Assembly (NCBI RefSeq): GCF_033473495.1
Contig: NC_088935.1
Coordinates: forward strand, 1,488,001-1,552,000
DNA length: 64,000 nucleotides
Origin: Cercospora beticola
Lineage: Eukaryota; Ascomycota; Dothideomycetes; Mycosphaerellales; Mycosphaerellaceae
Direction of reading: 5' to 3'
How positions within the stretch are numbered: position 1 is the stretch's first letter; every line of letters starts with the position of its first letter. The translations under genes and the position numbers were made by a program. The notes under the pieces are model-generated. The model was not told where the DNA came from. It did no database searches and worked only from the letters and a program-made list of their open reading frames with translations. Shown here in pieces: positions 10,714-21,637 of this stretch.

Positions 10714-12231
10714 TCAGTCCTTCGCCTTATCTGCTGGCTCGGCAACCTTTTTCGTGACAAGCCTCGTCCAGCGTCTTCGTCTCCATTCACCTCGCCGCTC
10801 CAGACCCGTGCCTTCTTCCCATCCACTCTTAGGAATACTCTTGACTCGTCTCTTGTTCTTCCCTTTGCCAGGGCTTCCCAGGAGCTCCAGCAGATCCACT
10901 TCTTCGGGAGGAATATCGTAGACCCATCTCTCGCCCTCAGTCTCAATTTCCACTCCTGAAATCATACGCTCTTCCACCCATTCTCGCGTAAAGAGATCAA
11001 GGTTCCATTTCTTCTCTTTGTAGTCCCACCCGTTTGGTGGCTGTACATCTTCGAAGAATTGCGTGCCTTTCGGCCGATTGCCCGCAATTCGTGCTGGGGA
11101 AAGCGGATCGTAGGGCGAGGGACTGAACAGCCACGGCTCCCAAGTGTCGCTTTCAGTGTGATGTTTCTGCAACTCAAAGACCTCCACCTGCCTCAACTCG
11201 GGCGGCTCGTGAATCACAATATCCTGCTCAACCCAACTCCTCAACGTCCTCTGCAACAGCTCCAAATGCTGTTTCAACTGCTTCATATTCCTCGTCGACA
11301 GCAATACTTTCTGCGCTTGGGGATGTCCACTGAGCACCGCAGCCCATCCTCCCAGCAAAGCAATGGCCCTCCAAGGCACCAGCCCACTCCCCACAAAAGC
11401 CGCACAGCTGAGCACAGTGAGCCAGAGAAAGATACCCGAGCTCATCGACTCATCGCTGAAGTTTGTGTACGGCGTAATATATTCATTCGCAGCATCATGC
11501 AGCCGACTGAAATCTTCCATGCTATTCTGCAGATCCCTCATATTCCTCCAGAAATCCGTACTAAAGTCCGGTGCGGGTTTGACGCGGCTCGCAGGGGCGG
11601 TGGCAGCGCCGCGATAGCTCGGTTCGATTCGAGGGTCGTTCTTAGGGGTCGGATGTCGAGAGAGGAAGGAGGGTATCATAACCCAGAATAAGAGGACGCC
11701 GAGTGGTATGAGAGGGAGCAGATGTGGTTTGAGGCATATAAGGGAGTAGATGGCCAGGAAGGAGAGGGTTGAAGTAGGTTGGCGCCATGTAAAAAGGCGG
11801 ATGAGCATGTTCTCAAACACGAAGACGACACCGATGCGAGCATTGAAGCGGCGGAAGTTGTAGGTCATGAGACGAGGGCCGAACTCAGGCTTGTCAACAT
11901 ACTTCTTACTCCGTCGGTCCTTTTTCTTAGGCAGTTGGCCCTCATCGTCGTCGACGTCTGTAGGAGGCCCTTCCGATGGGATAATCTGAGAGAGGACGCT
12001 GGCAAACAGCCGATCTTGGAGACTTTGTCGTCCCCCTTCGCCGCTCTCGAATTTCTCACGCAGTCTACTGGTGCTCCGGCTCGCGCGTTCCCGCAGTCTG
12101 TCGCGCCTGCGGGTCGTGACCTCGCTTTCTGCATCGGAGGAGTCGTAACCGTCGTCTTCGTTGGAAGAGATGCGGATCACGGGAATGGGTTCGTCGCGGT
12201 TCGCGATCGGACTGGCATAGTCGTCCGCCAT
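10714..12231 (-). CDS. Peroxisomal membrane peroxin with DysF domain (Pex23/24/28-32 family)
   Basis: A single exon of 505 residues. The N-terminal third is charged and disordered (SDAESEVTTRRRDRLRERAS). It is followed by the Pex24p/reticulon-like membrane region with hydrophobic hairpins near residues 150-200 (LSFLAIYSLICLKPHLLPLIPLGVLLFWVMIPSFL) and 270-310 (SSGIFLWLTVLSCAAFVGSGLVPW). The C-terminal dysferlin (DysF) module is marked by WEPWLFSPSPYDPLSPARIAGNRPKGTQFFEDVQPP, GWDYKEKKWNLD and EGERWVYD, with the Trp/Arg-rich ending RRRRWTRLV. In yeasts these ER/peroxisome proteins control peroxisome number, size and ER contact sites. Orthology to one particular yeast paralogue cannot be settled by eye, so no symbol is given. 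Start at 12231 (MADDYASP). Confidence 0.88.
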   Translation of the reverse strand: MADDYASPIANRDEPIPVIRISSNEDDGYDSSDAESEVTTRRRDRLRERASRSTSRLREKFESGEGGRQSLQDRLFASVLSQIIPSEGPPTDVDDDEGQLPKKKDRRSKKYVDKPEFGPRLMTYNFRRFNARIGVVFVFENMLIRLFTWRQPTSTLSFLAIYSLICLKPHLLPLIPLGVLLFWVMIPSFLSRHPTPKNDPRIEPSYRGAATAPASRVKPAPDFSTDFWRNMRDLQNSMEDFSRLHDAANEYITPYTNFSDESMSSGIFLWLTVLSCAAFVGSGLVPWRAIALLGGWAAVLSGHPQAQKVLLSTRNMKQLKQHLELLQRTLRSWVEQDIVIHEPPELRQVEVFELQKHHTESDTWEPWLFSPSPYDPLSPARIAGNRPKGTQFFEDVQPPNGWDYKEKKWNLDLFTREWVEERMISGVEIETEGERWVYDIPPEEVDLLELLGSPGKGKNKRRVKSIPKSGWEEGTGLERRGEWRRRRWTRLVTKKVAEPADKAKD

Positions 12232-12570
12232 GGCGGCGATGAGGTGAGCACTACTCCAGGTACATGGAAGTGGGTGTACGAGTTGCGAGACTCATGTGAT
12301 GAATGCTCAAGGTGGAGGTGGAGCGGCTTGCTTGATGGTAGGCATCACGCGCGCCTCGGTGAATGACGCAGTTGCGGGAGCATGTGAGAGCCAAGCCATC
12401 AACAACGTGCGGAAGGGAACAAGATGAAACAGCACAGTTCAAAAGGGTCGAAATACGTGCTTCATGCACATCTATAGAAGAACATGTCTAATGCTCCAGC
12501 TCGCTAAATTGCTAGAACTGATCAATTCAAAACCCCTGTCATGTCATTTTGCTTCACGACCTGCACGTGC
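12232..12570. other. Short intergenic region, peroxin promoter / SREBP 3' side
   Basis: About 340 bp in tandem (minus-strand) context. It should hold the peroxin promoter and the SREBP-gene terminator. No gene, repeat or RNA feature was recognised. Confidence 0.5.
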
Positions 12571-15474
12571 TTACGTGAAAACTCGCGTCGGACTGGCGCT
12601 CTGACTGCGAGCACCATCCGCCGAAGCATATCCGCTGTCCTTTTCGTCCCAGCCTCCCATTTCCCTCGCAATGCTCAAGCACAATTTCACGATCTTAGTC
12701 CGGCCCACGTGCCCAAGTCCGCTAGCCCTACCGGTGGTTGTTCCTGCCCAGACCCTAAGGCTGCCAGCAAGCTCTTCCACGCCCATAGCACGAGCAGCAG
12801 TGTTGCCGGAGGTCAGCGTGCGAAGCAGACGATAAGCAGCAACGGCCGTCAGAAGTGTAAACTGGCCAGGAGCAAGCTTAAGGCCGTTCAGGGCGCGAAG
12901 TGCGCGCTCGCGGGCAGCTTTCGGTGACGAGCTAGTTGAAAGTGAAATCAACTTAGCCAGCGTCAAAGATGTGAAAACATCGGGCGACGCGGGAGCATGG
13001 CTGACCAGATTCATGCCGCCCGTAGGAGACATGACGGGCAGTGCGTCCAAAGCCACGACAATGTTTGCAGCACGGTTGGTGTTGGACAGTACAGCCTTGG
13101 CGGTTAGTGCGCGCACATGCGTGCTAGACGCTGGCGGCGCCACGCTCAAGGCAAGACCAAGGTAGTACTCAATGTCGAACGTGGAGGCGTTGTCAGTCAG
13201 TGTATCCGCAAGCGTGTCGTCGATGGTGGTGTTCGCATACCACGCGGCAACAGCGTCGATGGGCGAGCGGATAGCGTGATCCTCGACCACATTGTCCTTG
13301 GCCGCGTTGGGATCAAGCGAATGTGCACTGGGTTTGTTCCACGCTAGATTCCACGCACGTTGGATCATCTCGTCGCTGAGCACTTCGTCACAGTCCAGCT
13401 CGACGAGCCGTGCCAAGTGATCCGGCAATAGATCAATGTCGTCCTCTTCTGTGGGACGGCCTTGGGCTTTGGCAGCAAGCAGTTCCTTTTGTTGACGGCG
13501 AGCAGAATCCCAGTAGATTCGGCCGACTTTCTCGGTGAAGGACTTGAATCCCAGGATGTTGCCATAACCCGCATTAGCAACTTCCCAGAAGAAGACGCGG
13601 AAGTGGACGGCCTTTTGCATGAGTCTGGCCGGTGAGTCGGGTAGGGTACCGCTCTCCATCAAAGTCAGTAATAGTCGATAGTACGAAACTTGGGCGTCGC
13701 CTCCGGCAAGCTGTGCATCAATGGCAATGTCCCATCCTTTGACACGCGCTGCCTCCTCTTCCTTATTGGTGCCGGTGAGTGCCATGAAGACCTCCGGGCC
13801 GACAAATCTACGCAGGCTGAGCTGGAACATTTTGGCACCCACTGCGGCAACTTCTAGAAGGAAGTGCTTGGGAACCCATACAGTTTGAATGGCGGTGAGC
13901 CAGGCCTGCCGGCGAACTTCTACCGGTGAAGCCAACGAGGGAGCCTTGGGAAGGCGTACTGTGGTAGACATCTTCTGTTTGCGTCGTGGAGAGAAGTTCA
14001 GTAACGGAGCAAGCAAGTAGAGAAGCGTGCCAACGACCATGCAGACCTTGAGCATTGGCAGCAGGGCTTGACGTGACATGGCTGCCATGGAGGAAGATGA
14101 CATGCCACCTTCCATGCCGCGCTTGAAGAGTGCTGTAGGTAGCGCGGCCAATCCAGAAGTACCTTCGCCGGACTGTTGATGCTCGCTGTACCCTTCCATA
14201 GCCATGACACCGGCCATCGTTCCAAGCATCACCTTGTTCACGAAGCCTTTACCATGGCCTTTAGCAATTGGCTGCTGGTTTTGCGCCTCAACGGGTGGAT
14301 TCGGGGGCCGAGCATATGTTGGCTGGCCTTGCGCCTGCATATACTGTTGCTGCACAATGGGCTGTCCAAAGCGCGTTTGATCCTGAGGCACATTGAGAAA
14401 GTTTGGCGAGGCGCCATGTCCTGCAGAAGAGGTTGCTCGGGATCGGTCGGACTCAGAGATCGGACTGCTGTGAGCGCTTCCTTGCCTCGACTGGCCAACG
14501 GAAGCTTCGACTCTCGCCAGCTGCTCCTTCAGCGCAGCCATCTGATCAGCCATCGTTTTGTTGCGCTTTTCCAGGTGCTTGATGTACTCGGTAGCTTTGG
14601 CCATGATGGTCGCCTTGTTCAGCTTGTGTGCAGGGGTCAGGCCTTCGAGATCTTCCAAATTGTCTCCCTTGTTGGAGCGGCCCATAGCACGCAAGCTGGG
14701 CACACTTTGTCGAAGCTCGATGATCTTGTCATTCAGATTGTTGCGATATCTCTTCTCAATGACATTGTGTGAGGTGATCTTCTTGTTCGGATGATCCTCC
14801 CCCTCGGGTGAGTCGCCATCACCATCGCCTCCGCTGGGTTCCGGCTGCGTTTCAGCCTTCCTCTTGCGTCCTCCTTTCTTCTTTGGCGGCAAAGGCGATG
14901 TGGAGGTAATGCTCTGTCCCCGCTGTGATGTATTGGAAGACCCAGGACTTTGGTGCAAGCTCGGCGTCGCGGCGGTCAATGAGGTCGCGGAAGTCGGGAC
15001 TTGGGCATTTTCGACAGCCAGGGAAGCAATAGGATCGACTGCTGCATTCGAGGGTAATGTCCATTGGGCGACATTGGTATCAATCTTTGGAATGCTCGAC
15101 AAGGCATCTAGTCCGGTGTTTTGGGAGAAGTCGAAGCCGGTATTGATGTCGCCAGCACCGAAGAGCGCGAAGTCGGGGTCCAATGCTGTGCCGTCTCCAA
15201 AGCCCAGGTTGTCGTCGCCCACGATAAGCGGTGGCGCCAGAGGTTCATCGTTGATCCCGCCAAAGGCAGGGAAAACGGGGTCCTGGAGGGGTGAGTCGTT
15301 CTTGGATGAAGCGGAGTTGAAGGTGTCGTCGGGCGAAGTGGGCTCAGCAGCCGGATCCCATCGCAGCCATTCCTCCCAGTCCTCGTTGTTCTGTGCTGCG
15401 TCGAAGGGCCCGCCAAAGGTGGGAGTCTGTAAGCAGCCTCCCGCAGCTCCTCCTTGCCGCCAAGCGGAGTCCAT
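12571..15474 (-). CDS. srbA: SREBP-family bHLH transcription factor (SrbA/Sre1-like)
   Basis: A single exon of 967 residues. The N-terminus is acidic and Ser/Pro-rich, consistent with an activation domain. The basic helix-loop-helix lies at about 232-305 with SHNVIEKRYRNNLNDKI; the Tyr in EKRYRNN (residue 243) replaces the usual bHLH Arg and is diagnostic of SREBPs. A leucine-zipper-like helix follows (EKRNKTMADQMAALKEQLARVE). Two hydrophobic segments lie near residues 411-426 and 471-493 (MLKVCMVVGTLLYLLAPLL), consistent with the ER-membrane hairpin. The remaining ~450 residues match the layout of the fungal DUF2014-type C-terminus. By family knowledge it is an ER-anchored precursor whose released N-terminus activates sterol synthesis and hypoxia genes. 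A CCAAT box (reading toward the gene) is at 15615-15619, about 140 bp upstream. Start at 15474 (MDSAWRQGG). Confidence 0.92.
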   Translation of the reverse strand: MDSAWRQGGAAGGCLQTPTFGGPFDAAQNNEDWEEWLRWDPAAEPTSPDDTFNSASSKNDSPLQDPVFPAFGGINDEPLAPPLIVGDDNLGFGDGTALDPDFALFGAGDINTGFDFSQNTGLDALSSIPKIDTNVAQWTLPSNAAVDPIASLAVENAQVPTSATSLTAATPSLHQSPGSSNTSQRGQSITSTSPLPPKKKGGRKRKAETQPEPSGGDGDGDSPEGEDHPNKKITSHNVIEKRYRNNLNDKIIELRQSVPSLRAMGRSNKGDNLEDLEGLTPAHKLNKATIMAKATEYIKHLEKRNKTMADQMAALKEQLARVEASVGQSRQGSAHSSPISESDRSRATSSAGHGASPNFLNVPQDQTRFGQPIVQQQYMQAQGQPTYARPPNPPVEAQNQQPIAKGHGKGFVNKVMLGTMAGVMAMEGYSEHQQSGEGTSGLAALPTALFKRGMEGGMSSSSMAAMSRQALLPMLKVCMVVGTLLYLLAPLLNFSPRRKQKMSTTVRLPKAPSLASPVEVRRQAWLTAIQTVWVPKHFLLEVAAVGAKMFQLSLRRFVGPEVFMALTGTNKEEEAARVKGWDIAIDAQLAGGDAQVSYYRLLLTLMESGTLPDSPARLMQKAVHFRVFFWEVANAGYGNILGFKSFTEKVGRIYWDSARRQQKELLAAKAQGRPTEEDDIDLLPDHLARLVELDCDEVLSDEMIQRAWNLAWNKPSAHSLDPNAAKDNVVEDHAIRSPIDAVAAWYANTTIDDTLADTLTDNASTFDIEYYLGLALSVAPPASSTHVRALTAKAVLSNTNRAANIVVALDALPVMSPTGGMNLVSHAPASPDVFTSLTLAKLISLSTSSSPKAARERALRALNGLKLAPGQFTLLTAVAAYRLLRTLTSGNTAARAMGVEELAGSLRVWAGTTTGRASGLGHVGRTKIVKLCLSIAREMGGWDEKDSGYASADGARSQSASPTRVFT

Positions 15475-16152
15475 GTCGCAGTCGCGTTTCTGGTGCAGGT
15501 TGAATGCAGAAAGTCAAATCGTTGAGTCAATTGTCACGCTGGCCCATCGCGTGCACGGGGCGCGAGGAGCGGAGGTCAGTGGGCGCGACAATTTGGTGGT
15601 TTGTTTTGGTGTCAATTGGGGAGGAGAAGTGGGCGGAAGGCGTGGCATTCATCAACCAGGCACACGTACGATACATTTGTCTTACGATTCCTGGACGGCA
15701 TAGCCGCAGCGGAGTCGTCTGCCGGCCAAACAGGGGTGCGAGTGCTGGTGGCCAGAAATGACGAGGCTTTGTGGACGGCGTGTTTGGATCCGGTGCACTC
15801 TGCCCGCTGATTCGCCTGACCATGCTTTTCCGCAGTGTCTTTTGCAACAAAGCACCACGGCTGCCAGCCCTGCCGATATCAGGCTCGCTCCTTGCTTCAA
15901 CTTCAGCGGAAGTCATCCTCTCCGGACTCGCTACGATCAAAATAACAATTGCTGCGCCTTGGAGGTGGACGTGTCTCGACTACGCCTATCCCCAACGTAT
16001 GCCAAGGATCACTTAGAACGGAGTCTACACGTAGTCGGCATTTTCAGCTGCTTCCATTTACAGGTAGTCATGCAGGCGTTGGACTGGAAACAGCGACTGC
16101 AAACATCGCTCGATGAGCTGAAGCGAAGTCCTGGCTATTCAAGTGAACTATC
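15475..16152. other. Intergenic region, SREBP promoter / MFS 3' side
   Basis: About 680 bp between two minus-strand genes. It contains one CCAAT pentamer (15615-15619, antisense) placed plausibly for the SREBP gene. I looked for a clear sterol-response element for autoregulation and did not find one. No ORF of protein-like composition. Confidence 0.5.
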
Positions 16153-17875
16153 TCACACTGCTTCAGCTTCCAACTTCAGCGCCTTCTCATCAGCAGTCAG
16201 GTCGCTCTTCTGTCGGGGCACTCGTACAAAAGCCACGAATATTACAAGCGCCGTGGCTCCGCATGCCAGATTGAACCAAAACACATTATGGTAACTCTGC
16301 TTCAGACCCTGATGCGCGGTCTCTGATCCGACGAGCTCCGCAAATCCCAGTAGCACAGCGATTCCAAGCTGCATCAAAACATTGGAGAGCGATCCAGCCA
16401 GACCTTGTTGGCTTCTCCGGAGTGTGCTCGAGAAGAAGACATTTGCTACTGTGCTACAATGCTAAGTCAGAACAGATCTCACAGAGAATGGATGAATACA
16501 CTTACAAGACTATGTCAATGGACAGAGTCATCATGACCATCGGCACAAAGATCCAGGCCCAATAGTAGGCATCGGACGGAGCGAGTGCAAACAGAACCGA
16601 CTCAATAATAATCGCGCAGCCGGTGATGACCAGAAGTATCATTGGCGGCACTTTATGCAGTAATGCGCCGCCCGTGATCGCTAATATTATACCGATGGTC
16701 GCACTTGGTGTATACCATGCGACAAGTTGCCTACATCGAGTTAGCAAATAAGTCGATTTGCTCGCAGACACTGAGCCATTACTTACATCGGCGAAGCACC
16801 GAGAATGTTCATGCAGAAAAGTGTTGCATAAAGGAGGTATATCCCGCAGGTGCCGTAGGAGAACAGGAGGCCGAGCATGAATGGACGGACATGCTTCTTG
16901 GTGAAAATCTCGAATGGCAGTAAAGGCTGTGCTGCCACCCACCCCTCAATCCAAAAAGCTATCCCCAGAGAAGCCAGACCGAGCAGGAACGTGGCCAGGA
17001 TATATGGAGCGGTCCAGCCGTCATGGCTGGAGGAAGTGATAGCGAACACCACCAGAACCAATCCCGTGATGGTGAAGAGACTCCCAAGCCAGTCCATCTT
17101 CACGTAGGATAGCTTGTGCGCTTCCATGTCGTTTGGGATACAGAACAATGATGCGACAACCACGACGGCGCCGAGCATTGTCCCAATCCAGAAGTACCAT
17201 CTCCAATTAGCATATTCCCCCGCGACGCCAGCGAAGAAGAGTCCAACTGTACCGTTCGTCAGCACTTCTCCTAAGCTCATTGCACTTTCATCACCTACTA
17301 AAGAATCCAATCGCAGCCATTGCGCCATAAATCGCAAAGACCAAGTTCTTCCTAGGACCAGGTCGATACATGCTTCCTAAAAGCTGCAGCCCCGCTGGCA
17401 AGTACGCTGCTGGTCCAAGCCCCTGTATCGCCCGACAGACATTGAGCATGACCTCGTTCTGCGCGAACCCAGCGATCAAAGCCCAGATGCAGTACCAGAC
17501 GCAACCGCCGATATATACCGGGTATCCTCCGTACATGTCCCCTATTCTTCCGAACGGGAGCAAGAAAGACGCCACGACGAGGGAGAAGACACTGGCGGGC
17601 CATGTCTGCGAAGTCGGATCGATCGAGAGTTCTCTTGCGACGGTGGGTAGTAGAATGGTGAACCCGCTGACCATGTATTCGTTGAGGGCTTGGGAAACGG
17701 TTATCGAGAAGACGAACCCGATTTCTTGCCAGATAGATGTGAGTTGCTCTGGCCTCTGGCGACCGAGTCTCTCAATGCGGGCGAGCTCATCGTTGTTCAG
17801 CTCATCACCTGAAGACTGCCTCTCCTGATCAGAGTCAGGCGCATCCTTGTTTTCAAGAGAGAGCTTGGATGCCAT
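16153..17875 (-). CDS. MFS drug:H+ antiporter, DHA2 (14-TM) type
   Basis: Four exons join in frame: 17299-17875, 16787-17246, 16506-16730 and 16153-16453, with GT-AG introns at 17247-17298, 16731-16786 and 16454-16505 (52-56 nt), giving 520 residues. After a charged N-terminus (MASKLSLENKDAPDSDQ) the first helix is FVFSITVSQALNEYMVSGFTILLP. The MFS motif A-like loop is GRIGDMYGGYPVYIGG. Other landmarks are AIQGLGPAAYLPAGLQLLGS and the GLFFAGVAGEYANWRWYFWIG block characteristic of DHA2-family transporters. About fourteen hydrophobic helices are present, ending in a cytosolic acidic tail (KALKLEAEAV). The role is export of small toxic compounds or metabolites at the plasma membrane; the substrate is unknown. 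No biosynthetic genes lie next to it, so this is probably a stand-alone exporter. Start at 17875. Confidence 0.9.
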
Positions 17876-18622
17876 GGCGTAGTGGCGGAATCTCAGGAGA
17901 ATCAATGCAGCGAAAGACACGGAGAAGGTGGCTTGAGAATAACAGTGATGCAACAGTACACACCCACTCTGTCCGTCCTATATGTCAACACCATCGGTTC
18001 CGACGAGAACAATGCCGCCATCGCTGCATACGGAATTCCTAAGCAACAACAGCCAAGTCTGCAGCCGTTTGCCGCTGACGCCCTCAATGACGACCCGGGC
18101 TGCCCCATCACTAATGCCATCAAGCAAGCATCAACACACCGTAATGTGAGAGTGACATTCCATTGCTCGACCGAATGCAGAAGTCACTTACGACGTATGT
18201 GGTCGAGTCCTTGGTCCTATGGGCGTGCCTGGCATTTATGTCCACCGAAGTTGTTGCAGTCAGCACTACTAACAGCAGAGCCTTGGCAGTCGTATTCAAC
18301 TTCCTCTTTTCGTGGCTTTACGAACATGGCAAATACGACTCGAATGTACGGCAATCGGAATCGCATGGCAGCCACGTGCAGATGTTGAATTCCGCCTGGG
18401 TGGCAGAAAAGGAATACTTCACGGCCGCACATACGCATCCGCAACGATTGCGCAATGTGTGATGAGTTTTTGGAAGGGCACAAAAATGGTGTTCATGCTT
18501 CGGGCTTCCGAGGACCTGAATACATCAGCCCCCCCGGAGTTTATAGTAGTACAGTTTCCATGCTGCGAGATGTTCTCCTACCCAACCGGACGCCTCGCTT
18601 TGGTATACAACACTTTGCAGCC
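17876..18622. other. Intergenic region, MFS transporter promoter
   Basis: About 750 bp between the MFS start and the LEO1 stop, both minus strand. A plus-strand ORF at 17882-18388 exists but overlaps the expected promoter and has no recognisable features, so it is not called. No repeats were seen. Confidence 0.5.
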
Positions 18623-20253
18623 CTAGTCCTCATCGTCGTCGTCCACCACACGCCGCCGCTTGACTCTGGCTTGTGGCAGATCATCATCAATCTCGCCCTC
18701 TGCGTCTTCGTCCTCTCCGGCTCCACTCGATTCAGGTTGCGGACGATCTCTCTTTGGCGTCCTCTCTCTTCGGTCGTCGACGATTCCATCATCTGGGTCA
18801 TCGTCATCCTCGATGACCTCCTCTTCATCGCTTGGAGCGACAAAGTCGTCCTCCTGGTCGTAGTCATCCTCCCGATTCGTGAATCGCTTGTGGCCATAGT
18901 CTTCGTCGTCGCTGTACTCGCTGTTGCGTCGCCGCCTTGGCTTGGCGCGAGGCTTTCCAGCTCCAGAACGGCCACGTCCACCTTCCATCTCGTCATCTTC
19001 CAGCATGCCCACGTTAAGTCCACCATAGCGACCAGAGGAGACACCTGCACGGCCCAGTGCGCGATCCGTTCGTAAGCGTTCACGTTCTTGAGCATTCTCC
19101 CGCTTCTTCCGATCTCGCATTGCTTGTCGTTCCGCTTGCTCTGCCTGCCTCCGCTGCTCCTCTGGATCCACATCAACCGCATCAAGCTGCCCTGAACCGG
19201 TACCCACTTTCGTCGCGTTTGCTGCTTGGGCAAGAGCAGCTTGCAAACGCTGTATAGCATCATCCTCACCACTCTCGTTCTGCTTGATTGTTAGGCCAGC
19301 GGTGATCCTGTGGGTGACCCGAAGCGAATCTGCAGCTTCGACGGGTGCAACCAGATATGTGAAGCTGTCTTTTTTCGGATCGTAACCTTCACCTGATACT
19401 TGACCGATTCTGCCTCCCTTATTGCCTCCTGTCACACTGACCGGCGTGGGCCGTACTGGGTTTCGCTGCGGAGGTGCCAATGAATTCCCGTCAATCTCGT
19501 ACTGTGTGTTCGGGTCAGAGGCCAATTGAATTGTTAAAGATCCGTCAGACCACCTGTTGATGCGAGCGTTTGATTGTAATTGTGATGCATCTGACGGGGA
19601 GTGTCGCCAGCGTATCGTAGTCATCGCGGTATTGAAGGCGGAAAAGGTCGAAGAAGCGGGCTTCTTGGAGTGGTGATCGGTCTTGGGCGGCTGGAACGTG
19701 GTGACCTGCCATGCATCGGGGTCTATTGACATGAAGTCGGGTACTTTGAGGACATACATCTGGGAAAATGTCAGCGGCACAATTACGTTGCATCTAGTCC
19801 GTCCATCTTACCTCGCCGTCGCTGGGCTCGGGCACAGGCTGACGAGCAACTTCGAGATCCAATGATAGCATTTCATGTTCCTCGAATTGCTGCTGCTCTT
19901 CCTCGTCCTGGTTTTGCGCACGATCATTCCGGCCCATGTCGTCGCCAGAATCGAGCTCTTCATCATCCAGCTGGCGTTGGCTATCGAATGTCAGTCCTCA
20001 TCTCGACGACATTGGCTCATTAAACATACGCTGGCTTTTCTGCATCTCCAGCATCTACCTCATCATCTTCGTCGCCGAACAGGTCATCGCCAGCGTCGTC
20101 CTCTTCGTCGTCTGCAACTTTCCCTCTCAATGTTTGCGCATTGTTCTCGCCGTCCGAAGTATCGCCATTGACACCGTTCGCCGCAGCATCAGCGGGCGAG
20201 CTGGCTCGCTCATCTGCAATGCCAGTGGCAGCAGGCGATTGTTCCGCAGACAT
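18623..20253 (-). CDS. leo1: RNA polymerase II-associated Paf1 complex subunit Leo1
   Basis: Three exons: 20030-20253, 19812-19980 and 18623-19759, with GT-AG introns 19981-20029 (49 nt) and 19760-19811 (52 nt), giving 509 residues. The N-terminus is strongly acidic (VADDEEDDAGDDLFGDEDDE). The conserved Leo1 core begins at exon 3 with MYVLKVPDFMSIDP and continues through INRWSDGSLTIQLASDPNTQYEI and the TYLVAPVEAADSLRVTHRITAGLTIK block. The C-terminus is a Lys/Arg-rich helix (QAERQAMRDRKKRENAQERERLR) and an acidic tail with nuclear-localisation-like basic runs. In the family it acts in the Paf1 complex in transcription elongation and histone modification. An internal ATG opens exon 3, but the upstream acidic exons are needed for the usual Leo1 architecture. 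Start at 20253. Confidence 0.93.
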
Positions 20254-21637
20254 TTTAGCTCGCGACGCGTCCGTCGGTTGAGTGAGGTGAGGGTGGATGA
20301 AGGAGGGCGGCGCGGCGGGCGGAGACGGAGGTGGCGGAGGTGAGAACCAACTGAGGCAGACAATGGAGCTCAGTCTGCCCAGGATTCACCAGTGAGGAGG
20401 TCGGTAGGTAGAATACACGAACAACAATTGCAGCTCGAGAGGTTCGTCAATCCTCAAAGGCCAAGCGAGTCGCGAACTTCCTCTTGCAGCAGCGCGCGCG
20501 GGCCGCCAACCTTGTTTGGGCGACACCCTTGCGCTCTTGCCTGCACGCTGTCTCTGGCTAACGTTTGGCCTCTCTCCTGAACCCAGACCACAACACTTCC
20601 CAGTCTGCCGCCACACGCACAACCAGACATCCCGCCGCCACCTCTTCCCTTCCTCTTCTTCTCTTTCTTTTCTCCCCCCGGCCTCGGCGGCCTTTTTCGA
20701 GACGATCCAGCAGGCAGTCAGGAACATGTCGTCCTGGATGAACAACCTGTAAGTGAATAAGCTTTTCCTCTATTTCAGTCGGTGAAACTGGGACGAAATT
20801 CGGGGGCCTGCATGCGGCGGGACAAGGTCGATATATCCGGACCTTCCTACTGCCTCCCTCTACTCGACATCACCCCAAGCACGACGTCCAATTCCATACC
20901 GCTTGTTCCAGTCTCGGCGGGCAGGCACAGTGAGCGAAGGCGGCACTCCCACGAAGGTACGATCCATTTTCTCTTCGAACATGCGTCGTCCCTCTCTGGC
21001 CTGGCTTTGCTCGAGGCATTGCCCCTTGCTCGGTCCACCTGTATGGTTGGGATCCGGACACGAGCATGATCTGCTCAGACTATGGCCCGCTTGACAGTCC
21101 GAAGTGGCATCTTCGTCAACTTCACTTCCTATAAACTGGCCCGCCTCCATGCATCGAACAAGTCGATTTGAAAAGGTCACCAACATGCAATTTCGTGGCC
21201 GACCTCGACGATGCATGTCAACGCACCAAGATCAATGCTCGCGGGACGCCGGATTTGAATGCTACAGACGACCTCGCAACCATCGTGCTCAATCGATCTT
21301 TCTTGGAATCCGGAGATTTACTTTGTCCGCATGAGCATCGTTGTCACGCTTCAAGTACCGAAACCAAAGCATGACGCAAAATTCACATTGACCCCGGGCA
21401 CCTTCCTTCTGCGAAGTGAAGAACTGCTCAACGGTCGATGGTAAACACACGCAGAGGCGATGCACCCCGCCAATGAAGTGTTTACATTACTGCATGTCAT
21501 CAGGCTGCCATAACAGAAGTGAAGATGTGAGCTTTGGTGTTGTTTTGTCGCGCCGCTGTGTTCATCTTTGCTTCACCACAACACACACCTGTTGGAAACA
21601 TTGTCCGGATCCGCTTGCAGTTGCCGTCCAGCCCAAG
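20254..21637. other. Intergenic region between LEO1 and MOB-family gene
   Basis: About 1.4 kb between divergent genes. It contains a strong pyrimidine-rich tract (about 20630-20695, plus strand) followed by a short ORF start with a consensus donor (20726-20748, listed separately). Otherwise no protein-like ORF was found. It may be a long 5' leader or first intron of the MOB gene. Confidence 0.5.
20726..20748 (+). other. Candidate 5' exon (MSSWMNNL) followed by consensus donor
   Basis: An ATG preceded by a pyrimidine tract typical of fungal transcription starts opens a 23-nt reading frame of eight residues that runs exactly into GTAAGT at 20749. It could be the first coding exon of the MOB gene or of an unrecognised short gene. 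I could not find a single acceptor that joins it in frame to the MOB exon at 21638: the acceptor ending at 21620 needs a phase-1 donor, while this donor is phase 2. An extra exon would be needed. Confidence 0.25.

Noticed and set aside
14864..15703. 279-residue plus-strand ORF antisense to the SREBP N-terminus
   Set aside because: Overlaps the clear SREBP coding frame and has no recognisable features.
20749..20778. 30-nt GTAAG...TTTCAG segment that looks like a perfect intron
   Set aside because: Too short for spliceosomal splicing in filamentous fungi (others here are 49 nt or more), and joining it gives an immediate stop codon.
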